From: Trachelipus rathkii
Taxonomy: Eukaryota > Arthropoda > Malacostraca > Isopoda > Trachelipodidae
DNA length: 48,496 nt
Reading direction: 5' to 3'
Assembly: GCA_015478945.1 (NCBI GenBank)
Contig: JABUQX010100304.1
Coordinates: 1 to 48,496, forward strand
The notes below the pieces were generated by a model. It did not search any database, had not been told where the DNA came from, and saw nothing but the letters and a program-made list of their open reading frames with translations. The position numbers were made by a program, and so were the translations under genes. Every line of letters begins with the position of its first letter. The first letter of the stretch is position 1. Positions 42,901 through 48,496 of this stretch are shown here, one piece after another.

Positions 42901-45900
42901 AAAGGAATAGGACAGGAAATATAATTAACTATAATGATGAATGGGAGAAAAAGAAACGATGAGAATTCAACCAGAAAGTTGATTAAGATTGCAAAATCAA
43001 TAATTATATAAGAGAGAGTTAAAAGTAACTATTAGGACAAGATAGTATAATGTAAAGTGATTAAGTTGATAGAGATGAAAACAAAGTAGACGAGACATTA
43101 TTTAAGACAGAAATTAAAGAGAGCATGATAATTAACAGTAATACCATTAAAAGAGTAGTGAGTTGAGACGATTTATAAAAACAAATATATTTGGGACATA
43201 TAGATTATTTAAAAGAGAAGAGTTGGAAGTAGATTTGTGTACTAGACGGAGTGGCTCGGACATTATGTATATGAAATCGTATAGAAAATACATTGTTATA
43301 GAGAGAAAGATATAAAAATAAGAACTCTCTACAGAAAAGAGAGATTTTAGTTTACCTAATGTAATTGCACATACGATAGGTTATATTAAAAGAAAATATT
43401 AAAGAGCAATGAGTATAGATGTTAGAGGAAATTAAGTATAGATTACCTGGTGAGAGAATGCTCTGAATTAGAGACTTGTTTGGTGATTAACGAGGAAATT
43501 AGTTATGTAGTCATAGGAGAATTGATCGCAGAATAGAGGGGATGGTGCAAATGTTAAATTTCAAAACTTTTAAGAAGAAATATAAATAAAGTAAAGTAAC
43601 AGAATAAACAGTTTCAAATGAGAAAGAAATTGTAACATATCGAGTACAGAGAAATTAAGTTAGATCTATTCAGAGAAAGGAGTCAAGATTAGATATTAGA
43701 GGTTAGGAGGATTGTGAAGAGAAAATTATGCGTAGAAGTATAAAAGAAAGAAACTTGGAACAAAAAAAGTTACATAAACCAAAAAATAGTACACAACGTA
43801 TATCAAGAGACTTATTTTTTAAGAAATTAACAAGAAATTAAAAGAAATTAAAAAAGAAATATTAGAACTTAAAGAGATACCTCTGTGAAAGACTTGTACA
43901 ATTGTCAGAAAGGTCAACTTAGAAAGGAAAGAGGACCAGGACTAGGTCTGAGTGAGTATATGATTTAAAAAATCTTTTTTTAATGTATTTTTTGATGTCA
44001 AGAGAAAAATCATCTCATAATTTACAGTACAATCAGATTTTTAATTATTGCTTTAAAGTTTCAAGCACGATGAAATTAAAAAGATATAGAGCATCCACGA
44101 TATTATTCAACGGCTTGGACAAGAATAAGGTATGCGAGACGGTAGCATCAATAAAGTGATCAAGTAATGTATAATAAGAAGAGACCACCAATGTTAGGAT
44201 AATATATCTTTAATCTCTTTGAGGAAAATAGGAGGTCAAAAAGATTAGCCTTTTCAGTTAAGAGAGAATTGGCTTAAGAAATGAAAAGAGAAATTAAAAA
44301 GAAATTAAAAGAAGTAGATGCTAGCGATGCTCCTCTGAAAAATTTGGATGAGAATTTGAAACTTCTGAGATAAGAAATTAAAAGAATTAAAAGAAAAGTG
44401 TATGAGACTCCTCCAAAAGAGTGCATTTAGGAATTGAAAAAGCCTGCATACGGCAAAAGAGTGATGAGTGTTTGGAACGAGCTTAGCAAGGGGAGTTTAA
44501 ATGATTACGCAGGCTGTATATGTATTGAAGTTTGCCAATGTACAAAAATTAAGGTACTTGAAGACGAGGAAACGAGTTAAAGAGAGATAGTAGTTAAATA
44601 GAGAGAATGTCAGAGATTCGAGGAAAAAGATTTTAGAATCGTTAAAAATGACAAATTTAAAAAGAAGAACATTAAAAGGAGATATTGGGACACATCTACA
44701 TTAGCAAAGCTAGCACTAATACAATCCAAGCAAAAGTGAAACGGGCTTGGAAAATGCTAAGACCAAATGAAACTTTTGCCGAGATTCTTGGTAACATCAA
44801 TAGGGAAAGAAGGTGACCGATTGGGATACTTGCAATGAATGAAAGTTCAGAGAGTAAGTTAGTTTACATATGTCGAAGCAATAACGGAAGTTGGGAAATG
44901 TCAGTACAAGTTAGGTAAAAACTAAATGGATGCAAGAAGAGCATTGTAAAAGAAAAGAGGGTAAATATACCAATACTAAGAGTCATCAGAGAGAAATTGG
45001 TAGAGGAAAGGGAACACCCTTAACTGGTACCAGTATGTACGAGGTAGGGTGTAAGGGTTAAAAGAAGTTGTCTAAGCGGTGATAGGATTTTAGACAAAGA
45101 AGTTAAGGACTAATAAATAACGAAGAAGGTCCATTTAGTTAATCAAGCAAAGGTTATATCCGGAATAAAGAATGTCGCATATGGACAATACAATGGTAAA
45201 AAACAAAGAGGATAACTAGGGGTAACATTACTCGCATTTAAAGGTGGGGGCGGATCCCCCGGAATACCTTAGACAAGGATATTATCCAGTGTATGTTTTG
45301 TGGCGAGGAAAAAAGAAAGAAATTAACAGAAAATAAAAGAAAGTACACAAGGGATATAATAGTAAGAATGAATCAGATACTTGAAGAAGGTATATAAACA
45401 GTAGTCAAAATGTACCAATGGGATTGGACAAGTAACACAGAATTAAGGCACAAAAACAAGCACGAAGAAAGCAAGTGATGCATAAATAGCAGAGAAGACA
45501 TGGATTTATGGTAAAAACAGATGGGCATACAGGCGAGAAGGTAAAGTTTGGTCAAATAGAAAGCTTGTCGTTGCAGAAAGAGAAACCAGTATGGGATTAA
45601 TAATAAGGGCACCAAACGAGAGTAGTCAACATAAGATACTATTCACCGGATATGGAGGAACAGATGTGAACATCCTTGATATAGATTTGAAACAGAGAAA
45701 ACTTGGTTATGGAGATAAGAGTAACTTATGACATCAAGAAGAGAACGCAATTTGACTTCAAAATGAAGGCATTGAGATTAATATCTATAAAGAGGACTCG
45801 CGCCAAAAATGAAAGTAAGTACATATCTGAGAAAGGAGGAAGTAGAATTTAAGATCAGTTTGATGAGAAGAAATTATATAGACGAGAGAGAGAACAGGAT

Positions 45901-47690
45901 TAATGATATTAGAAAACGAAATAATATTACATTGATAAAAACCGTGAGAGATAGGTAATTCCTTTATAGAAAAACCAAGAGTTACAAGATTATTGAGTAT
46001 TACATACAAAAGGATACATTAAGATAGGAAGAAAGATTAGAATTAAAAGAAAAAGGGAACTTAGCCCCGAGGGATCAGAATATAGGCCAAGATCAATTTA
46101 TGAAGAGCTTATGGAAGTAATTGAGAAGTGAGTGACTTAAAAAAGAAAAACTCGCATGGTATAGATTTAAAGTACACAGAGATGCATAAGATTAAAAGAC
46201 AGGAAACTTGAGACGAGAGGACAATCATAGTACACACACAGGATGTGAGATATGTAGAAAGCTCTCCAAGTTATGTAACAATGTCTGATAATCAATTTTG
46301 AAGATACCGAGGAACAAGCCAAGATGTATATGAGGTATAAGAGTGTTATTATTAAAGCAGAAGTATGAGAAGAAGAAAGTATACACAGAAAAGCACGTAT
46401 AGAGAGGACATCAACCGGAAGGATTGGAAAGCTTATAAAGATGAAAGTTAAATTTGAAAAAGATTGATAAAGTGGACATATAAGATGATAATGTAAATTT
46501 TTCATATATAATTAGATATTGCACAAATCTGTGAGTAGAGGAAGAAATAATTATAGTACAGGAATGAAAAAAAATTAGATAAGATATATATGTTAAATAA
46601 AATATTTGATAGTTCTTCCACTAAATTAATGTAGAAGAGTACGCGACAATAGAGAAAAAATTTGAATCATTTCATGAGGTTAGAATCATTCTCCTTTGGT
46701 AAAATATTATAAGAAAACCAGAGGAGTGTGTGAAACTGAATGTACTGATAAGTCATATCACATTATAAAACATTAACTGGAATTATAAAGATAGTATAGA
46801 AAGAAAATTAAAAAGAAATTAAGTAAAAGGATTTTAATACTTTAAGGAAATAAATTAGATGTAGAGGTAAAGGTATTCTTAATAATTTTATGGAGAAAGT
46901 TATAAATACGTTAAAAAAATTATACAAATATATTTGGAAAATTACAATATTTTATTGAAGTACTATAATATTTATGAAGATAACCATTCTCAAAAAAAAG
47001 TAGAAAAATGCTAATTAAAAACGAAAGAACTAACGTATAAATCAGAGTATTTGAGGAGAATGTAGGAAGAAAATAGTACAAAAAGATCAAATGTCATAAA
47101 AGTATATATTTAAATATATGTTATTATGGAGACGGTGAGCTAGGGGTTGAGAATATGAGAAATAAGTGTAGATTATTTGAAAAGTTAAATTGAAAACTTG
47201 ACTTTTATTATCAAATAATATGTGAGGAACAAGGCTAGATATAGGGATTGACAGTTAATTAAGGTATTGTGTTATGAAGTGTATAGCGGATTACATTTCT
47301 GATTATTGAGAGACGGTAATTATAAAGAGGTTGAGTTAAAGGATTGTGTTATTAGTATAGTGTTAACAGTTACTATTTAGAGTTATTAGTAGAGCGGTCT
47401 AATAAGCTTGATAGTTAAGGAATAGTAGTTGTATTGAGTAATAAACTTAGAAAAAAATTTTATGATGTAAAGTTAACCTGAGATTATCATATCACTAAGT
47501 TCACAGTCCTAATTTACACTAAATATTTATAGCTAAGTATACTGGATTGCCGACGTTTGTGGAAAGTAAAATAGGAAGTATCTTAGGGATAGGAAAATAA
47601 AAGACGGTTCATATAGTACAGAGGCTCGAAAACTTCTGAATTTAAAGATAAAGACTTAGGATAATAAGGAGTGTATGGAGCAAAGGGGCG
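42901..47690. other. Purine-rich DNA with scattered AAAGAAATTA repeats
   Basis: Same composition and same-orientation repeat words as 27.4-34.7 kb: GAAATTAAAAGAAATTAAAA at 43827-43855, GAAATTAAAAAGAAATTAAA near 44291-44310 and AAATTAAAAAGAAATTAAG near 46805. No integrase catalytic core, LTR or host gene was recognised. Minus-strand open frames (for example 45615-45373 and 46505-46167) are Leu/Ser/Phe-rich shadows of purine-rich sequence. Confidence 0.45.
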
Positions 47691-48496
47691 TAGAAAGTTT
47701 TAATTATTTATTAATTAAAATGAATAATATATTATTATATTAAAATATGTTTATAAAGAATATCTAGAAGTGAAACATGATATATTATATATTACTTTAG
47801 ATACTTGAAATTAATTATAATTATGATATATTAATTAGTTATATATTATATAAATTACTTTAATGTAATTAGAGTAAAATTGGGCTTTCAGGAGAAGTGA
47901 ACTATGAATATCTGATTAATGTTTGGTGGATGTAAAATGTAAAAAGATTTCTCTTGGTAAGAAGCTCTGTATAATAGAAATGATATTAATATTTAGGTGG
48001 TACAAAACATTTAAAAAAACATGTGATTTATTATAAAAGATATATATAATATATATATTATATTAATATATTAATTTATTAAATATGATATATATATAAT
48101 AATTATTTATTATTACTCTTAATGTATTTTTAATTGATTGATTATTATAAGATAATTATAAATTAGTTTTGTTACTGTTTTGTTTTATAAACAAGGAATT
48201 GTATTATTTATTGAATATTATTTTAATTAATTATTATAATGTAATTTAATGTATTTATTAATAAAAATTATGATTTTTTTAATGTAAATATATATATTAA
48301 AAATAATTTATTATTAATTGATTATTTATTATTATTAAGATATATTAATATAATTTTTAGTAATATTATTAATTTATTTATTATTATTTATTAATTAATT
48401 ATTATTTATTATATATTTATTTAATTATGTGAATTAATTTTATTGAATTTTTAACTGCAATTAATGTCAAAAATATAATTTGATAGCTGTGAAGGG
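47691..48496. repeat. AT-rich region with TTA/ATT repeats
   Basis: Very low G and C, ATTATTATT, TTAATTAATTA and TATATATAA words, closely similar in composition to 34.7-35.6 kb. Nothing coding. Confidence 0.7.

Overview
The window is a repeat-dominated piece of an animal nuclear genome. It is AT-rich overall, with very long (TA)n, (GT)n, (CT)n and (AG)n microsatellites, several minisatellites, both LTR and non-LTR retrotransposons, and one recognisable host exon, a complete LDL-receptor class A module. No bacterial gene organisation, rRNA, CRISPR array or convincing tRNA gene is visible. The satellite load and the retroelement types suggest an arthropod, plausibly a decapod crustacean; that is inference. 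Recognisable protein motifs are split by one-base frameshifts and stops, so either the elements are old or the sequence comes from noisy long reads, and the sequence alone cannot decide which.

Layout. 0-3 kb: AT-rich DNA with a candidate inverted-repeat element (about 490-1675) and two unrecognised open stretches that could be exons. 3-6.5 kb: GT satellite, a roughly 160-205 bp satellite built from a TTAAAGCAGTAAAA motif in both orientations, then GT, CT and TA microsatellites. 6.5-13.3 kb: TA blocks, a coding-like fragment followed by 43 A residues, a tRNA-like (possibly SINE) sequence on the minus strand, and AG and CA microsatellites. 13.3-16.4 kb: a degraded LINE on the minus strand, with endonuclease motifs APVNE and HKYTW, reverse-transcriptase motifs LDLEKAYD and a FADD-like box, and a C-terminal region near 13.6 kb. 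16.4-21.9 kb: T-rich DNA, TA blocks, a 21-bp minisatellite, a degenerate GTATGAACTGTGGT-type repeat and a 38-bp minisatellite.

23.3-26.1 kb, plus strand: a Ty3/Gypsy-like gag (capsid, then a CCHC knuckle) and an aspartic protease with DTGC and IYDLIIGNIPGAR. The protease reading frame runs, through two TAA codons, into a 187-codon coiled-coil ORF where reverse transcriptase would be expected. This is the most unusual object in the window. 27.4-34.7 kb: purine-rich DNA full of AAAGAAATTA-type repeats in one orientation. 35.7-36.15 kb: a degenerate minisatellite. 36.5-36.65 kb: the LDLa exon. 38-42.8 kb, plus strand: a second, more damaged Ty3/Gypsy element (two CCHC-like knuckles, RT, RNase H, possible integrase zinc region). 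42.9-48.5 kb: more purine-rich repeats, ending in AT-rich DNA.

Apart from the LDLa exon there is little sign of host genes. The window reads as the intron or flank of a receptor-type gene filled with nested repeats. The two LTR-type elements and the LINE lie on opposite strands, which explains the pyrimidine-rich block at 13-16 kb and the purine-rich block at 37-43 kb on the plus strand.
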